Assembly (NCBI GenBank): GCA_905221605.1
Contig: CAJNDS010002268.1
Coordinates: 1,236,687 to 1,300,686 of the forward strand
Reading direction: 5' to 3'
DNA length: 64,000 nucleotides
Origin: Symbiodinium natans
Lineage: Eukaryota > Sar > Dinophyceae > Suessiales > Symbiodiniaceae
Shown here: one piece after another, positions 21,325 through 31,920 of the stretch
Numbering within the stretch: position 1 is the first letter of the stretch
Layout of the letters: the number at the start of each line of letters is the position of its first letter
Program-made: the position numbers and the translations under genes
Notes under the pieces: generated by a model
What the model was told of the DNA's origin: nothing
Databases searched by the model: none
Seen by the model: only the letters and a program-made list of their open reading frames with translations

Positions 21325-22060
21325 CACACTTTTCAGGCAGCCCAGACTTTTCAGACTTTTCAGACTTTTCAGACTTTTCAGACATTTCAGACTTTTCAGA
21401 CTTTTCAGACTTTTCAGACTTTTCAGACTTTTCAGACTTTTCAGACTTTTCAGACTTTTCAGACTTTTCAGGCTTTTCAGATATTCCAGAATCAAACAGA
21501 TATCTGACAAAAAAATGAAATGTCTGGAAATGTCTGAAATATCTGAAAAGTCTGAAATGTTTGGAATGTCTGAAACATCTGAAAAGTCTGAAATGTCTGA
21601 AATATCTGAAATGTCTGAAAAGTCTGGGATGACTGGAATGTTTGAAAAGCTTGGAATTTCTGGAATATCTGAAAAGTCTGAAAAGTCTGAAAAGTCTGAA
21701 AAGTCTGAAAAGTCTGAAAAGTCTGAAAAGTCTGAAAAGTCTGAAATGTCTGAAAAGTCTGAAAAGTCTGGAATGTTTGAAATATCTGAGAAGTCTGAAA
21801 TGTCTGGAATGTTTGAAAAGTTTGAGTCTTTTAGGATTCCTGGAAAGTATGGAATCTTGAAAACGTTTGGAATGTCTGAGAAGTTTGGAATGTCTGAAAA
21901 GTCTGAAAAGTCTGAAAAGTCTGAAAAGTCTGAAAAGTCTGAAAAGTCTGAAAAGTCTGAAAAGTCTGAAATGTCTGAAAAGTCTGAAAAGTCTGAAAAG
22001 TCTGAAAAGTGTGGAATGTCTGAAATATCTGAAAAGTTTGAAATGTTTAGGATATCTTAA
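21325..22060. repeat. 9-bp minisatellite with strand switch
   Basis: GACTTTTCA units fill about 21,333-21,475. From about 21,515 the same repeat continues as its reverse complement, TCTGAAAAG, to about 22,040, with decayed units to about 22,240. The two arms can pair over long stretches. Because the unit is three codons long it makes long false ORFs (Ser-Glu-Lys and Leu-Lys-Ser repeats). Confidence 0.92.
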
Positions 22061-22241
22061 AAGTTTGGAAATCTTGGCATGTCTGGAATGTTGGAAACGT
22101 CCGGAATATCGGAAACGTTTGGAATGTCTGGAAAGTTTGGAAATTCTGGAATGTCTGGAAAGTCTGGAATGTTTGACACGTCTGGAATGTCTGAAAAGTT
22201 GAGAATGTCTGGAACATCTGAAACATCTAAGATGTCTTGAA

Positions 22242-22355
22242 TATATAGAGCGTCTGGAAGGGTTGGTATGCTAGGAATATATTCAAAACGAGCTAAAATA
22301 TATAGAGCGGCTGGAAGGGTTGGTATGCTAGAAATAAATTCAAAACGAGCTAACA
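22242..22355. repeat. 57-bp direct repeat, two units
   Basis: Two units share CTGGAAGGGTTGGTATGCTA and ATTCAAAACGAGCTAA, with few differences, directly after the decayed 9-bp minisatellite. Confidence 0.85.
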
Positions 22356-22378
22356 TGATAAATTTGAACGAAGGCCTA

Positions 22379-22453
22379 GTGGATCACAGGAGGCCCTGTT
22401 ACCATATATATATATATATATATGTGTATGTGTGTGTGTGCGTCTGTGTATGT

Positions 22454-22486
<33 letters not shown>

Positions 22487-22560
22487 CGACAAGTTATACA
22501 CACATACACATATACATGTATACCGATATACACATATACATACACACAACATTCTGTGTC
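22379..22560. repeat. TA/TG/CA microsatellite with a conserved flank
   Basis: A TA/TG/CA run preceded by GTGGATCACAGGAGGCCC. The same flank, slightly changed and inverted, borders the microsatellite at 11,255-11,530, so the microsatellite appears to be part of a dispersed element. Confidence 0.75.
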
Positions 22561-22918
22561 TATGATATGCATCCATGTCATCCATCAATCTTAGGCTCTT
22601 GTTTTAGGGTATGGGGCATTCAGGATCGAGTGTTTAGGGTCCAGGCTCTCGGGAGCTGCAGCAAGTGGTTTCTGAAGGGTTATGATTCGAGGCAGCCTAT
22701 AAGGGCTGGCTCTTTATGTGCCCCCAGTGCTTCGGGCTCAGGGATTGGTGTGGCCGCGCACTATTGCTTCGGGATTGCCGAGCCTCAATGTTCAATTTTT
22801 GTGAAGATGTCTCGCAAAAATGTGTGTGATTGGCCACGCTCACAACCATGGAGTGCTCTGGCTATAGCAGGACAGAAAAGTTTGTGGCCCCAAGAGACAA
22901 GCACACAACAAGGCAGCA

Positions 22919-23112
22919 CCGGTTTCTGTGGCCCCAACAACCCCCCTGGAACACCCCGGAAGGGGGGGGGGGGGGGGGGGCGTTGTATCTGGATCCTGGA
23001 AGGTGGGGGCTGGGGGATCTGAGGGCGGAGTGGGGGCGGGTGTATCTTGACTCTGGGGAGGGGTGTTCACCCCTACGGGGGGGGGGGGGGGTTGGGGGGC
23101 CACAGAAACCGG
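22919..23112. mobile_element. Inverted-repeat element with G-tracts (MITE- or introner-like)
   Basis: Perfect 17-bp inverted arms: CCGGTTTCTGTGGCCCC at 22,919-22,935 and its complement at 23,096-23,112. The interior has two long G runs (ending about 22,980 and 23,090), a small palindrome GGGTGTTCACCCC, and no ORF of interest. Strong hairpin and quadruplex potential. The 22,560-22,918 stretch before it shows no supported gene. Confidence 0.6.
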
Positions 23113-24470
23113 CGGTAGTAACGACGAGGGTGCTTCATTGCTGGCGTGACAGCGCCTAACTCCTAACAATAGCATTAGTTCTCTTTATTGGGCACGATAA
23201 CCTAGCTGTAGACAATTCGGAATTGAAGGCAAGGCAAACCTTTAACCCTAAATGCCCTTAAACCCCCTACCCCTACCACGCCCCCCCTCCCCCCCAACCA
23301 CCCCGCCCCCCCCCTACACCCTAAACCCGAAACCCGAAAACCCTAAACCCCAAACCAAAAACGCCAAACCCGAAACCCGAAACCCCAAACCCTAAACCCT
23401 CAACCCTAAACCCTAAACCCCAAACCCTAAACCCCAAACCCTAAACCCCAAACCCTAAACCCCAAACCCTAAACCCTAAACCCCAAACCCTAAAACCTGA
23501 ACCCAGAAGCTCCAGGATCATCAGACCATCTCCCAGATTGCCGAAGCCCGCGAAGCTGAGGCACCTTGGGGTTTTGTGGGTTTTGTGGGTTTTAGGGTTT
23601 AGGGTTTAGGGTTCAGGGTTTAGGGCTTAGGGTTTAGGGTTTAGGGTTTAGGGTTTAGGGTGGGGTTTGGGGTTTGGGGTTTGGGGTTTGGGGTTCGGGG
23701 TTCGAAGGGTGCACCGGAGGAAAAAAGGAGTGGGATGCCCTTTTCTTAGCTTGAACGGGGTTTATCAAGGGAAGCGAACCCCAAACCCTAAACCCTAAAC
23801 CCTAAACCCCAAACCCTAAACCCTAAACCCTAAACCCCCCCAAAGAAGGCACGACTGGGCATCCGGAACTTATAGGCCTTAGGCTGACTAAACCCTAGAC
23901 CCTACACGCCAAACCCAAACCCCAAATAGTAACAATAAGAATAAGAATGATGATGCTAATAATTATAGTAGTAATAATAACAATAATAATAATTGTAAGA
24001 ATAATAGTAGTACTAATCATAATAATGCTGATGGACCCGGAACCCTAGACCTTAAACCCTAAACCCTAAAACCCGGAGGTTCGGGTTTAGGGCTTAGAGT
24101 TTTGGGCTGCAGCGCGTCGTAGAATCCCAAGGCACGTATCTACCCCTCTTCAAAACGAGAGGCTCAGCTTTGATGACCATCACGACCGCTGATCCGCAAA
24201 TTCCAGGCCCCAAACCCTAGACCCCAAGCCCTAAGCCCGAAGCCCTAAGCCCTAAATTCTAAGCCCTAAGCCCTAAGCCCTAAGCCCTAAGCCCTAAGCC
24301 CTAAGCCCTAAGCCCTAAGCCCTAAGCCCTAAACCCTAAACCCTAAACCCTAAACCCTACACCCTAAACCCTAAACCCTACCCCGACCTGTTGCTGAGCT
24401 TGTTCTTCAACTCCTTGAAGGGCTGACTTCGCGCCTCGCAAACGGGTGACGGCTGGCCGTACGACACGCC

Positions 24471-24671
24471 CTACTTGGAGGTTCATGGTACTTATTAACC
24501 AATTATAGTTGTACTTATGATTGTACTTATAACCAATTATAGTTGCACTTATTAACCAATTCTAATTGCACTTTTAACTGTACTTGTAACCATATTGGGG
24601 CACTTAAGGGCTTATGAGTGTCTACCAGTACAGTCATACTTGGTTAGTACGTTCCATGAACCTCCAAGTAG
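24471..24671. mobile_element. Inverted-repeat element, TACTTGGAGGTTCAT family (longest copy)
   Basis: Perfect 19-bp inverted ends (CTACTTGGAGGTTCATGG and complement) around about 165 bp with repeated AACCAATTATAGTTG. Its minus-strand right edge ends CCAAGTAG, giving an AG directly before a possible exon. Confidence 0.75.
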
Positions 24672-26064
24672 GCCTGACCTCGGATGCCTAGAACCCCGAT
24701 ACCCTGCACCCTAAGCTGCCCTGAAAGCAAAACTCAGGGTTTAGGGTTTAGGGTTCAGAGTTTAGGGTTTAGGGTTTAGGGTTTAGGGTTTAGGGCTCAG
24801 GGTTTACGAAGCCCCAAACTCAAAGGTCCTTGACAGCACAGGGGAACCCCTGGGCCCTAGCTACCCCGATGGTGGCCACCACAGCCCTAAACCCTAAGCT
24901 TTAAACCCTAGCCATAAACTCTTCGAACCCGAGCCCTAAAGCCTAAACCCTGAACCCTAAACCCTAAACCCTAAACCCTGAACCCTAAACCCTAAACCCC
25001 AAACCCTAAACCTGAACGAGGCCGCGGCCTGAACGGCACTCATTTGCAGAGCCGTCAAGGCCTTGAGGCAGCCAAGGGATTGGGTCTAGGGTTTAGGGTT
25101 TAGTTCTAGGGTTTAGGGTTGAGGGTTCAGGGTTTAGGGTTTAGGGTTTAGGGTTTAGGGTTCAGGGTTTAGGGTTTAGGGTGTAGGGTGTAGGGTGTAG
25201 GGTTTAGCTTTGGTGCCTGGCTGGGACTTTCGCGGCGAAATCGTAAACCACCCCAAGCCCCGAAACCCTGATAACGGCCATCTGCTCAACGCAAGGCAAA
25301 CCCCAAACCCCAAACCCTAAACCCTAAACCCCAAACCCCAAACCCTAAACCCTGAATCCCCCCCTAACAGGCCCCCCAAACCGGGTGCAGAAGGCTACTC
25401 CGCATCCTTCTTTGGGATCCTGGGTCCCTTCGGAGGGCTTAGGTGTTCTGAGGTTTTGGGCATGTAGGGTTTAGGGTTTAGGGTTTAGGGTTCAGGGTTC
25501 AGGGTTTAGGGTTTAGGGTTTAGGGTTTAGGGTTTAGGGTTTTGGGTTTAGGGTTTAGGGTTTAGGGTTTGGGGGTTTACTATGGTTTGGGGCTTCGGGC
25601 TTCGGATTTAGGGTTCAGGGTTCAGGGCTTCGGGCTTAGGGCTTAGGATTTGGCTATGAAACCCTAAACCCTAAACCCTAAACCCTAAACCCTAAACCCT
25701 AAACCCTAAACCCTAAACCCTAAACCCTAAACCCTAAACCCTAAACCCTAAACAGCTTCCAAAGCAGAACAGCCCTCCGACCGACGGGTGTCGGACGCAG
25801 CTGTCCGCGTCGTGTCCCACGCACTCGTCATCCTCGACCTCAGGCACTGGACATCGGGGAGCCGGAAAAACCTAAATCCTAAACCCTAAACCCTAAACCC
25901 TAAACCCTAAACCCTAAACCCTAAACCCTAAACCCTAAACCCTAAATCCCAACCCCTGCTTCCCTAAGGCCCTGTAAACTTCCCTACAGTAGTTGCCTCT
26001 AAACCATACGCACCCAGGGTTTGGGGTTTAGGGTTTAGGGTGCCCTGAACTCGAAAGCCTAAAC

Positions 26065-26400
26065 CCTAAACCCTATACGCCCTGAACCCTGAAACCCTGA
26101 AACCCTGAAACCCTAAAACCCTAAAACCCTAAAACCCTAAAACCCTAAAACCCTGAAACCCCAAGACCCCAAGACCCTAAAACACCAAAACCCTAAAACC
26201 CTAAAACCCTAAAACCCTAAAACCCTAAAACCCTAAAACCCTAAAACCCTAAAACCCTAAAACCCTAAAACCCTGAAACCCTAAAACCCTAAAACCCTAA
26301 AAGCCTAAAACCCTAAAACCCTAAAACCCTAAAACCCTGAAAAACCTAAAACCCTGAAACCCTGAAACCCTAAAACCCTAAAACCCTGAAACCCTAAAAC
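26065..26400. repeat. CCCTAAAA octamer array
   Basis: A long run of an 8-bp variant of the telomere-like unit, with CCCTGAAA changes, ending at the assembly gap. Gap placement in such an array suggests a collapsed or unresolved repeat. Confidence 0.85.
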
Positions 26401-26500
26401 NNNNNNNNNNNNNNNNNNNNNNNNNNNNNNNNNNNNNNNNNNNNNNNNNNNNNNNNNNNNNNNNNNNNNNNNNNNNNNNNNNNNNNNNNNNNNNNNNNNN
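26401..26500. other. Assembly gap (100 N)
   Basis: Exactly 100 unknown bases, the usual placeholder for a gap of unknown length. It truncates retroelement copy 2 inside RNase H, so the two sides may not be truly adjacent. Confidence 0.98.
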
Positions 26501-29500
26501 GCTCTTCGAGTGCGTCATAAGCACTTTGAGCTGACTCAAGTCACGCGTCATCTGCACGACGCTGCCCCCTACCGCGATGCCCGACGCATCCGCGATCTGC
26601 TCAAGGGGACACGACCCATCCGCAGCAGAGGCCTCATCGAAGGTAGCCAAATTGATGCGGTTTTGCATCATGCGCTTAATCGCTTTAAAGGCTTTGCAAC
26701 CCTCGGTGGCGGCTGAGCCCAGCCCGCCTTCAGGAAAGACGGCTCCTGGCTTCTGCCACTGCCCTAAAATCTTGGCTGCGTGCCCATACTCAACAGGCAG
26801 GTAGCCGCGCAACCAATTTGCGCAACCCAAAAATTGCTGAATGTGAAGCTTCTCCCAGAGCGGGGGAAAGTCAATCACCGCCTGACAACGCTCTTCGTCA
26901 GGCGAACTCCCGTCCCGCCCAATGTTGTGTCCTAGGAGTTTACCTTTGGAGACACAAACTTCGGCTTTGCTAATCCCAAAAGAGAACCCAAACAAGATTG
27001 ACTTGTCTAGGAAACCCTCTAAGGAAACGAGGTGGTCGAGGAGATGCGGGCACGCCTTAGGGTGCCGGGCGCGCATATCTGCCGCGAGCTGCTCATAATA
27101 ATAGTCCGTTGGAGGCTCCTCGATCATCTTATCGATGTCCCAGCTCTCCACGATATGATAGCTCGGGCAGCGCGCCGTGTCGACCGCGTCTGCTGGGCGC
27201 ACAGCGTCACTTGCGCCTCTTCCAGCCGTGGCCGATCCCTCACGCCAGCCAGCCCAGCGTGGACCCTTGCGCGTCCTAAAGACCGCGAGGCGTTCGGTGA
27301 CGGGAACCTCATCGCTGCACGCAACGCTTTCCGCCACACGCAAATCCCTCGTGTCCCAAAGACGCCACGCCTCACCTGCGCGCTGAAGCAAGCACGTCTC
27401 GTAAGGCGCCTTCTCGACCGCCACGGTCCCAAGGTCCTTCTGCGCAGGGCGCCTACCCCACACAGACGCGTAACCACCTGGCGCCTCCCACCAGTTGTCG
27501 ACGCTTGGAAGGTGGTCCAAGCAAGTAAGCACTCCAGGCTCCTCAACAGGGCGCCCAACCGGGCCGCTCCCGCCCCACACCGAAGCGAGAACAGTCACCG
27601 CAGCAAGGACCGATAGCACACCGATCCTGGCGCCGGTACGCAGCCGCCCAAAGGACCGCGCACACGAGGAACAAACTTGGAAGCTTCTTGCCGCGGCCCT
27701 GGACGCGGACCCGCAAGCAAAGCACGGGTCATGGTCAACCGAAGCACCGCCGCCCCCACAATCCACACATGCCTGCGGAGACGGCTCTGACTCGAACACC
27801 GTCTCAATCGCGCCACAACCACAAGCCGCAGTGCTGACGAGGCCGGAACGCACTTCCGCAACAACCTCGCCCGGCTGGAGAGAGTGGTCACACTCTTGGG
27901 CTGCAAGCAAAACAAACCCCTTACCCTCTCCTGTGGGCCAGAGACCTGGCACAGCCTCAACCCCACACTCAACCGGAAGCACAACTTCGGACAGGGATCC
28001 CTCTGCGGAGACTCCTGTCTCCCGCACGACTGGCACCAGCACCCCATCACCTGGCGAGAGCTCGAGCGGCTCTTCCCCGTCATAGCGGAGAAGCTCACGA
28101 CTTCCGCCCCCAGGCTCGGTGCATGACGCGTCGTCCAGGCTCGACAACCGCGCTTCAAAGGCATAGGCCCTATCCTTCCGAGTCCTACTATGATCCTCAC
28201 ATCTGGGCATCCTGATTCCCAGCGTGTCGAGGACGTGAAAGTCGGGACCCGGCCTGAATCCCAAGCCCATCCTTCCGGCGCAGTCCAGCGCTCTGCCGCC
28301 GAGGATAAGTCCGTGCCAATCGGACGTACCCCTGGCTGCGATTTTGCATCGCACGAAAATTTCGGTGTTGGGGCGACAGTCGTCCGCGTGACGCGCAAGA
28401 CTGCTGCCCCCTTCAGAGGAACGGGGGCTCCCGAAGCAATTCCATGCACGTATTCGGGGTGGACCCACTTTTCGAGTCTCACGACCGGGAAGCCGGGATC
28501 CTCAGTGCCGATCCCCAGCTCTGCAGCCCGGTTCATCATGCCTACCACGAGTTCCTCGGTCACGTGGTTTGCGCCGGCGCAACCGTCGAGCATGCACTCG
28601 ACCTTACGGTCGAGGACCTGGACCACCGTCCTGTACTGGTAGCCTCCTGGCTCGTTGTCCGCCAGGTTCCACCAGTCCTTCGGCAGATCGTCCAGGGTGG
28701 CGAACTTGTCCCGCCCGCCCTTGCTTAACGGAAGCGCGTGCTGCTGCACCGCGGCGTGTCCTGCGACTCCTAAGACGCCTGCCTGGACGCCTGAGCTGCC
28801 TATCTGGACACTGAACGCGGCGAAGGGGTTAGACATGGAAGCACCGGAGGGCGGGGCCCAGTTGGCAGGCAAGGCCGGCGTCCCTCCTGAGGTCGTCAGG
28901 TTGTGGACCATGTCGCAGCTGGCTCCTTTCTTGCACGACCCATTCTTGGAGAAAAAGGGGCAAACAGTGCCTGGTGGCTTTGCCGCGCCTTTGGCCGCAG
29001 CCTTAGGCTTTGCGTTGGCTTTTGCCTTGCCACCTCCCTTCCCCTTGCCCTTACCTTTCGCAGTGGCAAAGGTTTGGTCACCCTTCTTGGCCGCGAGAGC
29101 TTTTCTGCGAAGCTCCTTGTCGTGGCTGTACGGGCAGGCATCCCCTTTCGGGCAATTCCATGATCGCGAAAGTGGAAGCAGATCTTCTTGTCCGCTCCTT
29201 TGCCAGCTCCCTTCGACGCAGCGGCAAACGTCTGGTCCGCGCCAGCTTTGGCCGCGGCAGCTGCTCCTTTCGCAGCAGCCTTCGCAGCGGCCTTGAGACT
29301 CTTAATCTCCTTCTGAGCCTCGGCTAGCGCGACCGCCGGGTCCGCGCTCTGCGAACCGGTCGCTGTGTACACAGAGTGGGAAACAGCCCTGTGAGCTGCT
29401 TCCCTCTGCTCGTACTCCAGAACGACCTTGTGGCTCTCCTCCCAAGTCTGCGGTCCTCGCAACCCGCCATCCTTGGGATCGCCAGGCCACAACCGTTTGT

Positions 29501-31656
29501 CGTTCCGGATCTCCTTTTGGAGATACGGGGGCATCTTGCGGAGGTACGAGAGATACAACTCTCGTGGGGTCTTCCCAAGACCTACCGCCTCAAGGTCCGC
29601 GATCGAGGCCTCAAACAAAGGCTCGAATTGGTGGCCTGTGAGCTTACCCTTAGCGAGAGAGGCATGCTCACCATCCACGCGGACTTCTCTTTCCTCCCGC
29701 GATTCCCCGAACATCAAGTGCTTGTTCTTGATGCGGTCGTACACCGCCTGTGGATCGGAGAGAACCTCTCCCGACTTCCACGCTGCGCGGTACGCGTTCG
29801 TGTACGTCTTCATGCGCGAGCCGCGGCAGCGCCCGCGTAGCGCTAACAGCTTCTCGCGCGCACTCATACCGCGACAGTTGTTGGCCAGCGCGCAGACGTC
29901 CTCGAACTCCTCGTAGAACAGGACAACGTCTCGTGCGTCCGACTTGTCGTCGGTCAGCGTCGGCCACGTGAGGTCAGTTTTGACCGTAGTTATGGAGCTT
30001 TGCCCGCCCCTCTGCGCTAACGCTTCTTTCAGCGCTTCAGTTTGGGCGGCGAGTGCGGCGGCGAAATCGCCCGCCGGGTGTTGGGACCCGGTCTGCGAAC
30101 CTCCGCCGTCTGAACCTCGCTTCAGGGCTTCTATCTCCATCTCCAGCGCAGCAAGCTTCGCGCGCAAAGGGGAATCGCCGTCCGTCGCGCCCAGGACACG
30201 GGCCGCGGAAGGACCACCTGCAACCTCGGCAGTGTGCAAACCTCCACGGTCCAATCCTACCCCCAACCCACTTGCAGTCGCAGGCTGTGGGAGCCCTGGG
30301 GAACGCGGCCCCACGGCTTCAACTGGCACATCGGACGGGGAGCTCCAAACCTTCTCTTGGCTCGAGCTTTCTTTTCCCCCTAACGCGAGGATAAGCTCCC
30401 CGATGCATTGGATTTCGCGCTGAATCTCCTCTGCGTCTTCGGGGTCCTCGCCACCGCGCAAAGCCGCGACCGAGAACCTGGTCCGCAGCCGACGGACCAT
30501 CTTCGTCGGATGCCAGTCCCCGCCTATCTTGGAGAACTCATCCGCAAGGAGGGTGGCTTTGGTGCTTAAGGCGTCAAGGTCACGGGAGCTCACCGTGACT
30601 CCATGCGCTTTCAGCGCGAGGACAATCCGCGAAACGCGCGTCAAGTAGTCCGCGACCGGTTCTTGGTCTGGACGGAAAATCGCGCGCAGCTCCGCCTGCA
30701 AGCCCTCTGCGGTGCCTGGCACTGAACCTGCTGTCGACGGCGGACCGGACGGTCCCGCCGGGCGGGACCCTGGTGCCGTAGCAGGGACATAGGCAGCACC
30801 GGTAGGGACCATGGCCAGCTCCCTAGCCGCGGCGCTGACGTCCACCCGCGGCGGACTGTCGCCTCCAGCGCCCGAGGCCTCAGGGACTAGCTCGGAGTCC
30901 TCTTCTTCTTCCTCCTCATCCTCGTCCTCGTCTTCGGCGTCATGGAGGAACTTCATGACTTTCCGCCAGAGAGCCGCCTCTTGCTCTGGCGTAGTGCTGA
31001 CCCCATCCCGCTTGGACAACGGACGGCTGCCAGTCTCCCTACGCCACTTAAGCCAAGCGACGTAGCTCATCCGCTCGGGATAGGGAACGTCTCCACCCTC
31101 GATAGCTTCGAGGAGGGTGACGCCCTCAGCCTGACCTGCAACCTCTGCGGACATTGCCGCAACACAAGGCGAAAAGCCGCGCCTTGGTTAGCAGGCCGCA
31201 GGCGTGGCACGCGAAGCGCCGCGCCTTGGTTAACAGGCCGCAAGCGTGGCACACAGTCCACGCGTCCAGGTCACGGACCGCGACAGACAAGCAAAGCAAT
31301 GCTTGCCCACTCGGGCCGTAGGCACAAGAGCTGTACGTTTCCCAGAACAGCCCCCAATTGTGAAGTCGACCAGCACTGGACTTGCACTAAGCCAATGCAA
31401 TCACAGCCCGGTCACGCTGTTTTACGACTTCGCGAGTCCAAGCACTTGTGCAGCTACGCCTGAGTGCGTCCGGTCGGACCGCACAGCAACCTAGGAGCTA
31501 CTGTACGACTCTACCGTGCTCAAAGGCACAAGCTCGGTACTTGAGCCAAAACATTGGCATTGTTACGAATTGCAAAACTACACATGCAAGGGAAAACAAC
31601 AAGCTGCACTAGCACTAAGCAAGCACTCCATGCATGCTTTGACCTGCTCACAATGT
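26501..31656 (-). pseudogene. Retrotransposon copy 2, truncated and frameshifted
   Basis: Roughly 98-99% identical by eye to 6,076-11,250. It keeps the leader, gag, both zinc fingers, protease-like, Cys/TM and thumb regions and part of RNase H, then meets the gap. Two lesions break the frame: a 1-base deletion near 29,158 inside the first zinc finger (CCCATG became CCATG) and a 19-base deletion between 28,387 and 28,388 after the protease-like region. The surviving open pieces are 28,896-31,154, 27,595-28,911 and 26,378-28,468. It lies 176 bp beyond branching-enzyme exon 17 in the same orientation, so it would sit in the next intron of that gene. Confidence 0.88.
28896..31154 (-). pseudogene. 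Copy 2 gag fragment
   Basis: Begins like copy 1 (MSAEVAGQAEGVTLLEAIEG) with the same acidic stretch. It stays in the gag frame until the 1-base deletion near 29,158, after which the residues are out of frame (RKGMPARTATT instead of the CCCH finger). A complete Gag would not be made. Confidence 0.85.
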
Positions 31657-31800
31657 GTCTATATATATATATATGGAGATATATATATATATATATATAT
31701 GGTTACATATGATATCTGATATACTATGCAACATACTCGACCTTATTCTACCTACTACGTGAATTTACTAGATATCATATCTAACACCTCCAAACATTAA
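31657..31800. repeat. TA microsatellite next to the retroelement 5' end
   Basis: ATATATGG and ATATCTGATAT-rich DNA between the retroelement and branching-enzyme exon 17. The first copy also ends at a TA/TG run, so the element may favour such targets. Confidence 0.75.
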
Positions 31801-31831
31801 ACCCTCATGCTGGTCACTTCGGCGAGGGTGC

Positions 31832-31920
31832 AACATCGAAGTGATTCCATCAAAGCGGAAGCCATCGAACTGGTACTCCTCAAGCCACCACTTCACGTTC
31901 GAGAGAAGGAACCGAAGAAC
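31832..31920 (-). CDS. Branching enzyme exon 17 (GH13 region II)
   Basis: 89 nt encoding [17 protein letters not shown] and [13 protein letters not shown]. The Asp in GFRFDG is the catalytic nucleophile of the family. Acceptor CTCTTCAG|GTT, donor ATGTT|GC. The next exon should start with one base of Leu/Phe and then a YxHHG-like motif; none was found. Confidence 0.95.

Larger units (their letters stand above)
23230..26400. repeat. Interstitial telomere-like arrays in both orientations with short unique islands
   Basis: TTTAGGG/CCCTAAA arrays, often with one-base variants (CCCCAAA, CCCTGAA, TTTGGGG, CCCTAAG), alternate with unique islands of about 60-120 bp. Some islands look like exons. On the plus strand about 24,100-24,195 reads RVVESQGTYLPLFKTRGSA between a CAG and a GC. 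On the plus strand about 25,394-25,441 reads GYSASFFGILGPFGG between GTGCAG and GTGTTC. On the minus strand about 24,390-24,470 reads RSQPFKELKNKLSN before a GT. None is assigned to a family. The last 330 bp use an octamer, CCCTAAAA. Confidence 0.8.

Noticed and set aside
21295-22202. Long ORFs with Ser-Glu-Lys or Leu-Lys-Ser repeats
   Set aside because: The 9-bp repeat is three codons long and lacks stops in several frames on both strands; no non-repeat coding signal.
23230-26400. CRISPR-like alternation of repeats and unique spacers
   Set aside because: Repeats are heptamer arrays of variable length and orientation, spacers vary from 60 to 300 bp, and the context is eukaryotic.
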